Positions 41,735 to 50,932 of a stretch of DNA of 64,000 bases are shown one piece after another (the first letter of the stretch is position 1; every line of letters starts with the position of its first letter). Under the pieces are notes generated by a model that ran no database searches, was not told the origin of the DNA, and was given only the letters and a program-made list of their open reading frames with translations. Made by a program: the position numbers and the translations under genes. Source of the DNA: CAYJEQ01 sp964369235 (GTDB lineage Bacteria; Bacillota; Clostridia; Oscillospirales; Ruminococcaceae); assembly GCA_964369235.1 (NCBI GenBank), contig CAYJEQ010000003.1:1-64000 (forward strand). Direction: 5' to 3'.

Positions 41735-42619
41735 ATGGAATACAATTTTAAGGAAGATTTACACAGTAAACTTACATTACTGGAAAACACCTTGGATAGA
41801 GAATTATCTTTTAAACCTTCTCCTTATGATAGAGTTTGGGAAGCAATGAGATATAGTGCCTTAGATGGTGGCAAACGCATTCGTGGTTTACTAGTAATAG
41901 CAATGGGACAGGCTTTGGGCAGTAGTATAGACAAGCTCCTACCAGTGGCAGCAGCAGTGGAAATGGTACATGCCTACTCTCTAATTCATGATGATCTTCC
42001 CTGTATGGACGATGACGATTTAAGAAGAGGGAAGCCTTCCTGTCATAGACAATTCGATGAAGCTACTGCAGTTTTAGCTGGTGATGGACTACTAACCCAC
42101 AGCTTTAAAACCATTATGACAGCAGATTTAACAGATCTACAAAAGGTTATAATAGCAACTACATTATCAGATAGTGCAGGGGCTAATGGGATGATTGGCG
42201 GACAGTGTATAGATATAGCCAATGAAGGTGTCAGTATATCAGAAGATCTGCTAAATCTCCTTCACAGTCTAAAAACAGGTGCACTTATTACTGCAAGCTG
42301 TACTATGGGTGGAATGGTAGCCTCAGCTAATGAAAAACAGCTACAGGCTATAGAACACTATGGTAAAGCTTTAGGGCTGGCTTTTCAGATACAGGATGAT
42401 ATCCTTGATGTAATCTCTAATGAAGAAACCTTAGGTAAACCAATAGGTAGTGATGAGCTTAATAATAAGACGACCTATATAACCCTTTATGGAATTGATA
42501 AAGCTAGGGAAATCCACAATGAGCTTTTTGACAATGGCATAAAAACTTTAGATGAATGTGGGATTAATACTCCATTTATTAAAGGGTTAACAGAAAAAAT
42601 TCGCAATCGCTTATATTAA
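41735..42619 (+). CDS. ispA: Geranyl/farnesyl diphosphate synthase IspA
   Basis: A prenyl transferase condensing isopentenyl diphosphate with allylic diphosphates. The first aspartate-rich motif is HDDLPCMDDDDLRRG (near 85-99) and the second is QIQDDILD (near 217-224). GGKRIRG and LKTGALI are also conserved. The length of 294 residues is usual for a short-chain enzyme. Placement next to dxs gives a small isoprenoid block. Confidence 0.94.
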   Translation: MEYNFKEDLHSKLTLLENTLDRELSFKPSPYDRVWEAMRYSALDGGKRIRGLLVIAMGQALGSSIDKLLPVAAAVEMVHAYSLIHDDLPCMDDDDLRRGKPSCHRQFDEATAVLAGDGLLTHSFKTIMTADLTDLQKVIIATTLSDSAGANGMIGGQCIDIANEGVSISEDLLNLLHSLKTGALITASCTMGGMVASANEKQLQAIEHYGKALGLAFQIQDDILDVISNEETLGKPIGSDELNNKTTYITLYGIDKAREIHNELFDNGIKTLDECGINTPFIKGLTEKIRNRLY

Positions 42620-42639
42620 AAAGAGATGAGTGTATATAA

Positions 42640-43143
42640 ATGTTTGATAATTATCTATTAAATCTAATACTAATAGCATGGACAGCTGCACAGCTGTTAA
42701 AAACTATAATTAATTTTGCTGAAAACAAGATATTCGATCCAGAGCGCCTTGTAGGTGCTGGAGGAATGCCTAGTTCTCACTCAGCTTTGGTGTGTTCACT
42801 AGCTGTAGGTGCTGCAAGGAAACTAGGTGGATCTTCCCCAGAGTTTGCAATAACATTTGCCCTAGCAGGCATAGTAATGTATGATGCTATGGGAGTTAGA
42901 CGAGCTGCTGGAGAGCAAGCAAAGGTACTAAATAAACTAATTAGTAGCTTTAAAAATCAAAAAGGAGCTTTCTGGAAGGAGCTAGGCAACCAAATTGAAC
43001 TTGAAGAACAAGGTATCAGTGAGGAAGGCAGTAGCGACGGAGAAGATAAGCGTTTAAAAGAATATATTGGTCATACACCTATGGAGGTGTTAGGTGGTGC
43101 ACTATTAGGGATACTGGTAGCAATGATTGTACCTGTAACCTAA
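42640..43143 (+). CDS. Divergent PAP2 family membrane protein (DUF212)
   Basis: A small membrane protein related to PAP2 acid phosphatases, 167 residues with about four helices. The family blocks are LVGAGGMPSSHSALVCSLAVGAARKLG and a VMYDAMGVRRAAGEQAK segment with the phosphatase-like Ser-His and Arg residues. It has an acidic stretch at about 120-140. A role in recycling prenyl diphosphates is suggested only by its place between ispA and dxs. Confidence 0.9.
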   Translation: MFDNYLLNLILIAWTAAQLLKTIINFAENKIFDPERLVGAGGMPSSHSALVCSLAVGAARKLGGSSPEFAITFALAGIVMYDAMGVRRAAGEQAKVLNKLISSFKNQKGAFWKELGNQIELEEQGISEEGSSDGEDKRLKEYIGHTPMEVLGGALLGILVAMIVPVT

Positions 43144-43176
43144 TGATATGTACTACAGAAAGGCTAAAATATAAGA

Positions 43177-45039
43177 ATGAAATATAAATTTCTAACTACT
43201 ATTAACTCCCCAAGGGATTTAAAGAAAATGAAAATATCCCAGCTGGATATGCTCTGTAGCGAGATTAGAGAATGTATTTTGGACACAGTATCACAAACTG
43301 GTGGACATCTTGCCTCTAATCTAGGTGCTGTAGAGCTTACAGTTGCGTTACATAGTGTATTTTCCTGTCCTAAGGATGATATTGTATGGGATGTAGGACA
43401 TCAAAGCTACACACATAAACTGCTAACAGGTAGGCAAGAGGGATTTTCTAAACTTCGTAAAGAAGGTGGATTATCTGGTTTTACCCGACCTAGTGAAAGC
43501 ACTTATGATAGCTTTATTGCTGGTCATGCTGGTAACTCTCTATCTGCTGCTTACGGTATTGCAGTTAGCAAAAGACTTCAAGGGAAACAAGGTCATACTA
43601 TCTCTGTAACAGGTGATGGCGCCTTAGGCAATGGAATGATCTTTGAAGCAATGAATAATGCTGGTAGATCTAAAGAAAAGCTAATTCTTATTATTAATGA
43701 TAATGAGATGTCTATATCTAGCAATGTAGGGGCAGTAGCTAAATACCTTGCCAATATCCGTTCCCATAATAGCTATTTTAGAGCTAAAGACGCTATAGAG
43801 CATGGTGTAGAGTCTATACCACTAGTAGGGGATTTTGCCAAAACAGCAATTTCTAAGTCTAAAACAATGATTAAAGATTACCTTTATCAAAGTAATTTCT
43901 TTGAGAGTTTTGGATTTACCTATCTTGGGCCGGTAGATGGCCATGATATCTCTAGTTTAAGACAGGTTTTATTAAGAGCTAGATCTCTTAATAAACCAGT
44001 GGTAATCCATGTTAATACTAAAAAAGGCCTAGGATATCACCACGCACAGAAGAACCCTGAGAACTATCATGGGGTATCACCTTTTAACAAAGAATTAGGT
44101 GTATCTGGCTCAGGTAATAATTTTTCCAGTGAATTTGGAAAAACACTAACTAAGCTAGCAAAAGATGATAAAAAAATCATAGCAATTACCGCTGCCATGA
44201 CCTCAGGAACAGGGCTGGAGGAATTTGCTCAAACTTATAGTGAAGATGGCAGATTTTTTGATACTGGAATAGCAGAGGAACACGCCGTGACATTTGCAGC
44301 AGCAATGGCATCTAAAGGCATGAAACCTGTAATAACACTATACTCCACCTTCTGGCAAAGAGGTTATGATCAGATTATCCATGATGTAGCTATTGAGAAA
44401 GAGCCTTTGATTTTAGCTGTGGATAGAGCTGGTGTAGTAGGGGAAGATGGAGAAACTCATCAAGGGATATTTGATGTGTCTATGATGAGAAGCATACCTA
44501 ATATGACCATCTACTCTCCATCAAGCTACGAAACATTAGAAAAGGCATTTACTGAGGCACTTGCTAATCTAGGTGGGCCTATTGCCATCCGTTACCCACG
44601 AGGGAAAGAGCCTATTTTAGATAATAAATATAAGTCAAACTCTACGGATTATAATTATATTGATAATAAATCTGATACTATAGTAATTACCTATGGCAGA
44701 CTGTGGGAACAGGTATGTAATGCCTGTCATATGACTAAAGATAGCATATCTATAATGAATATAACCAAGATACACCCTATAAATACTAAGATAATAGAGA
44801 TAATTAAAGAATATAAATATATCTACTTCTACGAAGAAGGTATAGCCAGTGGTGGTATTGGGGAAGGTATTGCTCTTCAGCTACTATTAGCTGGATATAA
44901 AGGTAATTATAATCTAAAGGCAATTAATGGATTTGTGCCACAGGCAGATGTAAGCACAACCCTAGCTAAACTTGGACTAGATGTATTATCCATCTATAAT
45001 GATGTTAAAGAAAGGTATGAACAAAATAATGAAAACTAG
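43177..45039 (+). CDS. dxs: 1-Deoxy-D-xylulose-5-phosphate synthase Dxs
   Basis: A thiamine-diphosphate enzyme joining pyruvate and glyceraldehyde-3-phosphate at the entry of the MEP isoprenoid pathway. Visible motifs: GGHLASNLGAVELTVALH, the DVGHQSYTHKLLTGR block, the ThDP GDG motif in VTGDGALGNGM, and the catalytic Glu in DTGIAEEHAVTFAAAMA. The length of 620 residues is normal. The end overlaps tlyA by about 11 nt. Confidence 0.96.
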   Translation: MKYKFLTTINSPRDLKKMKISQLDMLCSEIRECILDTVSQTGGHLASNLGAVELTVALHSVFSCPKDDIVWDVGHQSYTHKLLTGRQEGFSKLRKEGGLSGFTRPSESTYDSFIAGHAGNSLSAAYGIAVSKRLQGKQGHTISVTGDGALGNGMIFEAMNNAGRSKEKLILIINDNEMSISSNVGAVAKYLANIRSHNSYFRAKDAIEHGVESIPLVGDFAKTAISKSKTMIKDYLYQSNFFESFGFTYLGPVDGHDISSLRQVLLRARSLNKPVVIHVNTKKGLGYHHAQKNPENYHGVSPFNKELGVSGSGNNFSSEFGKTLTKLAKDDKKIIAITAAMTSGTGLEEFAQTYSEDGRFFDTGIAEEHAVTFAAAMASKGMKPVITLYSTFWQRGYDQIIHDVAIEKEPLILAVDRAGVVGEDGETHQGIFDVSMMRSIPNMTIYSPSSYETLEKAFTEALANLGGPIAIRYPRGKEPILDNKYKSNSTDYNYIDNKSDTIVITYGRLWEQVCNACHMTKDSISIMNITKIHPINTKIIEIIKEYKYIYFYEEGIASGGIGEGIALQLLLAGYKGNYNLKAINGFVPQADVSTTLAKLGLDVLSIYNDVKERYEQNNEN

Positions 45040-45829
45040 ACTAGATACATACCTGACAGAACAGGGCCATGCAGAAACAAGATCTAAAGCACAGGCAATG
45101 ATAATGTCTGGGATAATATATGTAAACAATCAAAAAGCTGATAAAGCTGGTATGGATATATCAGAAAAGGATATAATAGAGGTAAGAGGCAGTAAGCTAA
45201 AATATGTAAGCCGTGGAGGACTTAAGCTGGAAAAAGCAATGTCAGAGTTTCAGATAAGTCTTGAGGGTAATATATGTGGAGATTTTGGAGCGTCAACAGG
45301 TGGTTTTAGTGATTGTATGCTACAAAATGGTGCTATCAAGGTTTATGCTGTTGATGTGGGGTATGGACAGCTTGCATGGAGTCTTAGAACAGATGAGCGA
45401 GTAATTAACCTTGAGCGAACCAATATAAGATATTTGACTCAGGAGCAGATTAGCGATAAGCTGAATTTTGTATCTGTAGATGTATCTTTTATATCACTAA
45501 AGCTAATTCTACCTGTTGTATATAATTTTTTAACTGATGATGGTAGTGCTGTCTGCCTAATAAAGCCACAGTTTGAGGCTGGTAGAGATAAAATAGGAAA
45601 AAAAGGCGTAGTAAAAGATAAAGCTGTTCATCTTGAGGTTGTTCATAGAATTATGTCCATAGCTAAAGAAGAAGGTTTTGGTCTACTAGGACTTAGCTTT
45701 TCACCTATTAAAGGGCCAGAAGGTAATATTGAATACCTTCTATATATTAAAAAGTCAGTAGAAGATACTATTACTGAGGATATTGCCGAAACTATCGTTA
45801 TGAGTTCTCATAACCAGTTAGATAAATAA
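45029..45829 (+). CDS. tlyA: TlyA family rRNA methyltransferase
   Basis: An S4 RNA-binding domain (RLDTYLTEQGHAETRSKAQAMI, residues about 3-60) is followed by an FtsJ-like methylase (DFGASTGGFSDCMLQNGA near 85-102; KPQFEAGRD near 190). Mycobacterial TlyA makes 2'-O-methylcytidine in rRNA; Bacillus YqxC is the usual ortholog at this locus. I start at ATG 45029 inside the end of dxs because the upstream in-frame starts lengthen the S4 domain abnormally. The length is 266 residues. Confidence 0.9.
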   Translation: MKTRLDTYLTEQGHAETRSKAQAMIMSGIIYVNNQKADKAGMDISEKDIIEVRGSKLKYVSRGGLKLEKAMSEFQISLEGNICGDFGASTGGFSDCMLQNGAIKVYAVDVGYGQLAWSLRTDERVINLERTNIRYLTQEQISDKLNFVSVDVSFISLKLILPVVYNFLTDDGSAVCLIKPQFEAGRDKIGKKGVVKDKAVHLEVVHRIMSIAKEEGFGLLGLSFSPIKGPEGNIEYLLYIKKSVEDTITEDIAETIVMSSHNQLDK

Positions 45830-45846
45830 TTAGGAGCTGACATTAT

Positions 45847-46692
45847 ATGAAAATTCTAATCATACCTAATCTTACTAAAAGCCACTGTCTAGAGCATACT
45901 TCACTGGTTATAGGTGCTCTTAAAGAAATAGGATGTAATCCTGTAATTGATGATAACTATTATAATGCAATAGGTCATTTGGTTAACGCTGATTTTTATC
46001 CTTTGGATGAGATTGCACCTCAGTGTGAATTTTTTATAACTATTGGTGGCGATGGAACAGTGCTTAATGCAGCACAGACTGCACTATATTACGACAAAGC
46101 TATTTTAGGGATAAACTCAGGAACATTAGGGTATTTAACTCACCTAGAGCCTACTGATTTATATCATCTTAAAAGGATAATCACCGGTGATTATCAGATA
46201 GACGAGAGAATAGTCCTAGAAGGTAAGCTAGAAGATGGTAGGGTACTATATGCACTTAATGACATAGTTATTTCTAGAGGTGTACTAAATAAAGTAATTA
46301 ATATCAACATGCTATGTGATGGTAGACCTATGCTTAATTATCGTGCAGATGGCGTAATTATTTCCACACCAACAGGTTCTACTGCATATTCATTATCTGC
46401 AGGAGGTGCCTTAATAGATCCTACAATTGATTCTATTATTACAACTCCAATATGCCCACACTCACTAGCTAATAGGTCTATTATACTATCATCCAAGAGA
46501 GTATTAACAGTGTCAGCAGAAATATCAGCAAAAAACCCGCAGATATATGTGGCTGCTGATGGTGATGAGGCAATCCCTATCGAGAGAAACAGCCCTGTAG
46601 AGATTAAGATATCAAATAAAACTATAAAATTTATTAGATTAGACAATAATGATTTTTATGACATAGTTAATACAAAACTCAGAGCATATTAA
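45847..46692 (+). CDS. nadK: NAD kinase
   Basis: Phosphorylates NAD to NADP with ATP or polyphosphate. The GGDGT motif (residues 67-71) with the following VLNAAQ, the SGTLGYLT block, and TPTGSTAYSLSAGG are all diagnostic. The length of 281 residues is normal. AGGAG precedes ATG 45847. It lies between tlyA and argR, as in most Firmicutes. Confidence 0.96.
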   Translation: MKILIIPNLTKSHCLEHTSLVIGALKEIGCNPVIDDNYYNAIGHLVNADFYPLDEIAPQCEFFITIGGDGTVLNAAQTALYYDKAILGINSGTLGYLTHLEPTDLYHLKRIITGDYQIDERIVLEGKLEDGRVLYALNDIVISRGVLNKVININMLCDGRPMLNYRADGVIISTPTGSTAYSLSAGGALIDPTIDSIITTPICPHSLANRSIILSSKRVLTVSAEISAKNPQIYVAADGDEAIPIERNSPVEIKISNKTIKFIRLDNNDFYDIVNTKLRAY

Positions 46693-46732
46693 AACCTATT
46701 TGCTCAAGTCATGGAGAAAGGAAGTAACAGAG

Positions 46733-47188
46733 ATGAAAGCTAAGCGACATGGACGAATTCTACAACTGATAGCAGAACATTCTATTGACACACAGGAAGA
46801 ACTACTTAGATTATTACAAGAAGACGGACTTTTTGTAACACAGGCAACGGTTTCCCGTGATATTAAAGAACTAAGATTAATCAAGTCACAAAACTCTGAT
46901 GGCACATATCGTTATTCTACCGCAGGTAAAGAACAGATAAATGATATGTCCTTTAAATTCCATGCAATCTTTAGTGAATCTGTGTATGATATAGACTTTG
47001 CTAATAACATGATCGTAGTTAAATGCTATACCGGTATGGCAAATGCTGCTTGTGCATCACTAGATGCAATAGCATGGAATGGTGTAGTAGGCACTATTGC
47101 AGGGGATGATACTATTTTCATTCTTATGAGAGATAATCAAGGCGCAGATGATTTTACAAAACAACTTAAAAAAATGATAAAAAAATAG
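46733..47188 (+). CDS. argR: Arginine repressor ArgR/AhrC
   Basis: A hexameric arginine-dependent regulator. The N-terminal winged helix (RHGRILQLIAEHSIDTQEELL, TQATVSRDIKELRL) is followed by the C-terminal arginine-binding domain with GMANAACASLDA and VGTIAGDDTIFILMR. I start at ATG 46733, 10 nt after AAAGGA; a TTG at 46700 would add 11 residues lying over the ribosome site. The length is 151 residues, as usual. Confidence 0.95.
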   Translation: MKAKRHGRILQLIAEHSIDTQEELLRLLQEDGLFVTQATVSRDIKELRLIKSQNSDGTYRYSTAGKEQINDMSFKFHAIFSESVYDIDFANNMIVVKCYTGMANAACASLDAIAWNGVVGTIAGDDTIFILMRDNQGADDFTKQLKKMIKK

Positions 47189-47204
47189 CTATTGGAGAGA
47201 TTTT

Positions 47205-48857
47205 ATGCTATCACAATTGTACATAGAAAATCTAGCAGTTATTAAAAATGCTGAAATTAACTTTACAAAGGGATTTAATATATTTACAGGGGAAACTGGT
47301 GCTGGTAAGACTATATTAGTCACAGCAATCGGTGGTATTTTAGGTGGAAAACTATCTAAAGATACTGTAAGAACAGGGGAGGATAAAGCTGTTATTATGG
47401 CTACCTTTGAGGATTTGTCCCCTGAAATAATAGCTTTTGCTGATGATTTAGGTTATGATATATCCAATCAGCTTTTAGTATCAAGAGAGATAAATAGCGA
47501 TGGTAAATCATCCTGTAGGATTAATGGTAGACCAGCTACACTGAGTATTTTAAAAGAAATTACCCAACAGATAGTGGATATTCACGGCCAACAGGATAGC
47601 AATAGTCTAATTAGCCCAAGTAAACAGCTATCTTTAATCGATGATTTCGGTGATTATCGCAAGGATATTAACCAGTATGAGCAGTTATATAATGATCTTA
47701 CTGATTTAAAGAAGCAGATTTCAGAGCTAAGTCTTAATGACTCAGAAAAAGCTCAAAAAATCGACATACTGACCTATCAAATTCAGGAAATAGAGGAAGC
47801 CCAGCTACAGATTGGGGAAGATGATGAGCTTATCAATCAGCGTAATTTCATACAGAATTCACAGGAGATTATAGATGGTTTAGCACAGGCTAATGACCTA
47901 CTTTCTGAGGAGAATAATGTATGTGATCAGCTGGGTTTACTTATCGATATTATTGGCAAATTAGAAGAGTATCTACCTGACCTTAAGGATAAATCTGAAG
48001 CTTATCAGGAAACATTTTATGAGTTAAAAGAGCTGTCCTCAATTATGAGGGATCAGATGGAATCGATGGATTTTGATCCTAGAGAGATGGATAGGGTAGA
48101 GGATCGTCTAGATAAGATTTACAAGCTAAAGCGAAAGTATGGCCAGAGTATAGAGGAGATTTTAGAATTCTATAATAAGGCTTGTGAGGAGCTAAATAGC
48201 ATTTCCTACAGCTCTGACAAATTAGACAAATTAAATGAAAAATATGATAATTGTTTATCTAAGCTCACTGTAAAGGCTAAGACCATTACATCTCACAGAA
48301 CTGCTTCAGCAAAGGCTTTTGTGAAATCAGTAGAAACTGAGCTAAAATTCTTAGACATGCCCTCAGTTAAGCTTACTATTGATATTTCCCCTAAAGAATT
48401 TACCATTACAGGTGCTGATAAACTAGCTATTCTAATTTCGGTAAATCCAGGAGAGCCTCCTAAACCTATCTCAAAAATCGCCTCTGGTGGTGAGATATCT
48501 CGAATTATGCTAGCTGTAAAAAATGTTATGGCTGGTAAGGACGATATAGCCACTATGATCTTTGATGAGGTGGACACAGGGGTAAGCGGCAAAGCAGCAG
48601 TGAAAATCGGAAGTAAGCTAAAGGAATGTGCAGCTAATCGACAGGTTATCTGTGTTACCCATCTAGCTCAAGTTGCAGCTTATGGTGACGGACATTTTAA
48701 AATCGAGAAAAATATCAGTAGCAATAGAACATTTACAACAGTGACCACTTTAGAAGGTGGGGACAGAGTAGAGGAGATTGCCCGAATTATGGTAGGTGAT
48801 AATATTACCGACAATTCAATTATTAGCGCTAAAGAATTATTAGAGAACTCTAAATAG
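47205..48857 (+). CDS. recN: DNA repair protein RecN
   Basis: An SMC-like ATPase for double-strand-break repair. Walker A is GETGAGKTI (near 32-40). A long coiled-coil centre is interrupted by the family head segment, and ASGGEISRIMLAVK (signature) and MIFDEVDTGVSGKAA (Walker B) lie near the end. The length of 550 residues is normal. In most spore formers spoIVB and spo0A come next; here a small membrane-protein gene follows after 56 bp with no clear terminator. Confidence 0.95.
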   Translation: MLSQLYIENLAVIKNAEINFTKGFNIFTGETGAGKTILVTAIGGILGGKLSKDTVRTGEDKAVIMATFEDLSPEIIAFADDLGYDISNQLLVSREINSDGKSSCRINGRPATLSILKEITQQIVDIHGQQDSNSLISPSKQLSLIDDFGDYRKDINQYEQLYNDLTDLKKQISELSLNDSEKAQKIDILTYQIQEIEEAQLQIGEDDELINQRNFIQNSQEIIDGLAQANDLLSEENNVCDQLGLLIDIIGKLEEYLPDLKDKSEAYQETFYELKELSSIMRDQMESMDFDPREMDRVEDRLDKIYKLKRKYGQSIEEILEFYNKACEELNSISYSSDKLDKLNEKYDNCLSKLTVKAKTITSHRTASAKAFVKSVETELKFLDMPSVKLTIDISPKEFTITGADKLAILISVNPGEPPKPISKIASGGEISRIMLAVKNVMAGKDDIATMIFDEVDTGVSGKAAVKIGSKLKECAANRQVICVTHLAQVAAYGDGHFKIEKNISSNRTFTTVTTLEGGDRVEEIARIMVGDNITDNSIISAKELLENSK

Positions 48858-48913
48858 TTCTAATATAAAACTCTCCTAATGCACTACCGTAAAATACGAT
48901 AAAAGGATGCATA

Positions 48914-49258
48914 ATGAAGACAACTCATAAAAACAAAAATGTAAAAGCCGAAAAAATGTATATAGGTGGTAGGTGGGTAGAAGTAAAACACCATATCCCA
49001 AAACCGAAAAGTAGAATTGCTTTAGGGCTGGAATTTGCTCTAATGAAAACACTTCAAAAGCTTTTTGAAGTTATATCAAGTATTTGTTTCTTTTTAAGTT
49101 TTTTAATACCTTTCGGTGTTATATATTTTATATGGAAATTCCTTGAGGGGAAAGCCTTTAGCTTTCAAGTTTTCAGCGCAGTGTTAACCCCTCTACTAAT
49201 TTACTTTTTCGGATATGTAACGGCTTATATTGCTGATTGGTTTGATGAACAATGTTAA
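48914..49258 (+). CDS. Small membrane protein of unknown function
   Basis: I do not recognise it. The 114-residue product has a basic N-terminus (KTTHKNKNVKAEKMYIGG, with HHIPKPK) and two membrane helices, about residues 55-78 and 86-105. A short DEQC tail follows. It starts at ATG 48914 with AAAAGGATG upstream. It occupies the place usually held by spoIVB but shows no PDZ or serine-protease motif. It could be the end of the recN transcript. Confidence 0.6.
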   Translation: MKTTHKNKNVKAEKMYIGGRWVEVKHHIPKPKSRIALGLEFALMKTLQKLFEVISSICFFLSFLIPFGVIYFIWKFLEGKAFSFQVFSAVLTPLLIYFFGYVTAYIADWFDEQC

Positions 49259-49386
49259 CTAGGTTTTTAATAATGTAAATATAAGGTATATAATTTACAA
49301 TTACCCATAAGAAGGTATATTTTATAAATGCCTAAATACTTATTACAGTGCGTTACATTGTGGATAGGAAAGGAATGAATGTTATA

Positions 49387-49932
49387 GTGGACAACGGAAT
49401 ATTTACCCAAGGTATTGATCCAGGGGGACTTACACAGGAATACGAAGTTAAATTTCTAATATGCTATATAATGTATACAATTAATAAGCCTCTTACCTTT
49501 GATGATATTAATTATGTACTACAGTCCACAGCTGTGGTAAATTATTTTGAATATAGTCAGGCTTTTAATAAACTTATTGAGCTAGGGCAGATTGAGGTAT
49601 TAGAGAAGGATAATTTCATCCTTTCTCAAAGTGGCAGAGATGTTGCAACAACCTTTGATCATGATCTTCCTAAAGCAATCAAAGATAAAACTATACTAGC
49701 TACTAAGGATTATCTAGAGCGAAAAGAACATGAGAAAAACAATAAAGTATCTATTGATAAGGTAGATGATGGTTATAAAATTGAGCTATCTATTAATGAT
49801 TTAGGTAGTGATCTAATGACACTTAGTCTATTTATGCCTAATAAAGACTACTGCAATATTATAAAGGAAAACTTCTACAAAAGCCCTACAACTGTTTATC
49901 TAAAGATACTAGAAGCACTTACCAATGAATAA
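49387..49932 (+). CDS. DUF4364 family winged-helix protein
   Basis: A clostridial family of about 180 residues, probably a DNA-binding winged helix (TQEYEVKFLICYIMYTINKPLTFDDINYV; FNKLIELGQIEVLEKDNFILSQSG, read in parts). The C-terminal half is beta-rich. No function is known. I prefer GTG 49387 because AAAGGA then lies 12 nt upstream, the same gap as adh, cbiF and the response regulator. ATG 49375 touches the site, and a further start exists at 49348. A strong terminator follows. Confidence 0.78.
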   Translation: MDNGIFTQGIDPGGLTQEYEVKFLICYIMYTINKPLTFDDINYVLQSTAVVNYFEYSQAFNKLIELGQIEVLEKDNFILSQSGRDVATTFDHDLPKAIKDKTILATKDYLERKEHEKNNKVSIDKVDDGYKIELSINDLGSDLMTLSLFMPNKDYCNIIKENFYKSPTTVYLKILEALTNE

Positions 49933-49977
49933 AAATGGGCTCTTTGTTAATCGGTGTATAGGAAAAAATGAAATATG

Positions 49978-50006
49978 AGCAGGTGGTTTCTACCACCTGC
50001 TTTTTA
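49978..50006 (+). terminator. Terminator of the DUF4364 gene
   Basis: AGCAGGTGG and CCACCTGCT form a 9-bp GC-rich stem with a TTTCTA loop, followed by five T residues. Confidence 0.92.
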
Positions 50007-50090
50007 TACTAAAAGAAGTGCTTAGACAATCACATAAAGAATAGCATTTCTAAATTTATTGAGATCACCATAACCATTGTGAACTTATAA

Positions 50091-50150
50091 ATCATCAACG
50101 ATGATACGATAAAATCAGAATTATGCAAATTATACTACGATAATATCGTA
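50091..50150. promoter_or_regulatory. Cluster of ACGAT palindromes upstream of the XRE gene
   Basis: ATCATC-AAC-GATGAT (50091-50105) and the perfect TACGATAATATCGTA (50136-50150) both contain ACGAT/ATCGT units, with one further ACGAT at 50106. They lie 40-100 bp upstream of the promoter. The gene-free stretch 49933-50272 holds only these, a terminator and the promoter. Confidence 0.45.
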
Positions 50151-50187
50151 TTGCACTAGGAAAATATACAATTTACATAAAAAAATA

Positions 50188-50216
50188 TTGACTATGCATA
50201 ATTCCTGTGATAAAAT
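50188..50216 (+). promoter_or_regulatory. Sigma-A-type promoter of the XRE gene
   Basis: TTGACT (50188-50193), a 17-bp spacer and TAAAAT (50211-50216). Confidence 0.75.
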
Positions 50217-50272
50217 ATCAATATTAATAATTGACTAATTTTTACAAATATTATTCATTGTGGGGTGAAATA

Positions 50273-50674
50273 TTGCATAGTGTTCAACATGACAGAGAAG
50301 ATATAGCAGAAATTCTAAAAAAATTAAGAAAAAAAGCAGGTTTCACTCAAAAGCAGATTGGTGAATTAACTGAAAAAGCACCTCAGACAGTGGCTTCTTG
50401 GGAAAATGGCAAAGGTCAACCAGATATTAATACATTTCTATATCTACTGAAATTATATGGAGTAGATGATGTGTATAAGCAGTTTGGATATTCTCAGCCG
50501 AAAGACGAGAACTCAATGTTTTTAAGTCAATATGACAGTAGATATAGTTTATCAGAAGCTAGTAATCAAGATGTTTGTGATATGATTAATCTACAGATAC
50601 AGCAACTACCAGATAAGAGCTTAAAACTAGCTAAAGATATGGTGCAGTTATTATTGTATCATTCAACAATGTAA
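50273..50674 (+). CDS. XRE-family helix-turn-helix regulator
   Basis: The N-terminal HTH_3 domain reads ILKKLRKKAGFTQKQIGELTEK, then APQTVASWENGKGQPDINTFLYLLKLYGV (about residues 12-62). A 70-residue C-terminal region has no recognised domain and no LexA-type protease motif. I choose TTG 50273, five bases after GGGGTGA; starting at 50231 would put this site inside the gene. It is alone between two terminators, and its promoter is preceded by ACGAT palindromes. Target genes are unknown. Confidence 0.82.
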   Translation: MHSVQHDREDIAEILKKLRKKAGFTQKQIGELTEKAPQTVASWENGKGQPDINTFLYLLKLYGVDDVYKQFGYSQPKDENSMFLSQYDSRYSLSEASNQDVCDMINLQIQQLPDKSLKLAKDMVQLLLYHSTM

Positions 50675-50711
50675 TTTCGCCTATATATTTATTAGATAAT
50701 CTAAAATAATT

Positions 50712-50742
50712 AAAACCATGGCTATTTTGCTATGGTTTTTTT
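50712..50742 (+). terminator. Terminator of the XRE gene
   Basis: AAAACCATGGC and GCTATGGTTTT pair around TATTTT, followed by T residues. Confidence 0.88.
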
Positions 50743-50932
50743 GTTGTATGTTTTATAAATATAACTTAGGATAGGTTCATTTTATATTTATTATCCAGTT
50801 ATTGGATTGCTAAATATAAAATAATCTATTTGTAGATATTTTACTCTAGTAAGAATAGTATATTTATGATAGAATAGATATATATCCATAAAAATGGATT
50901 TGTACTAATGTTTAATAATTGAGGTATTACTT

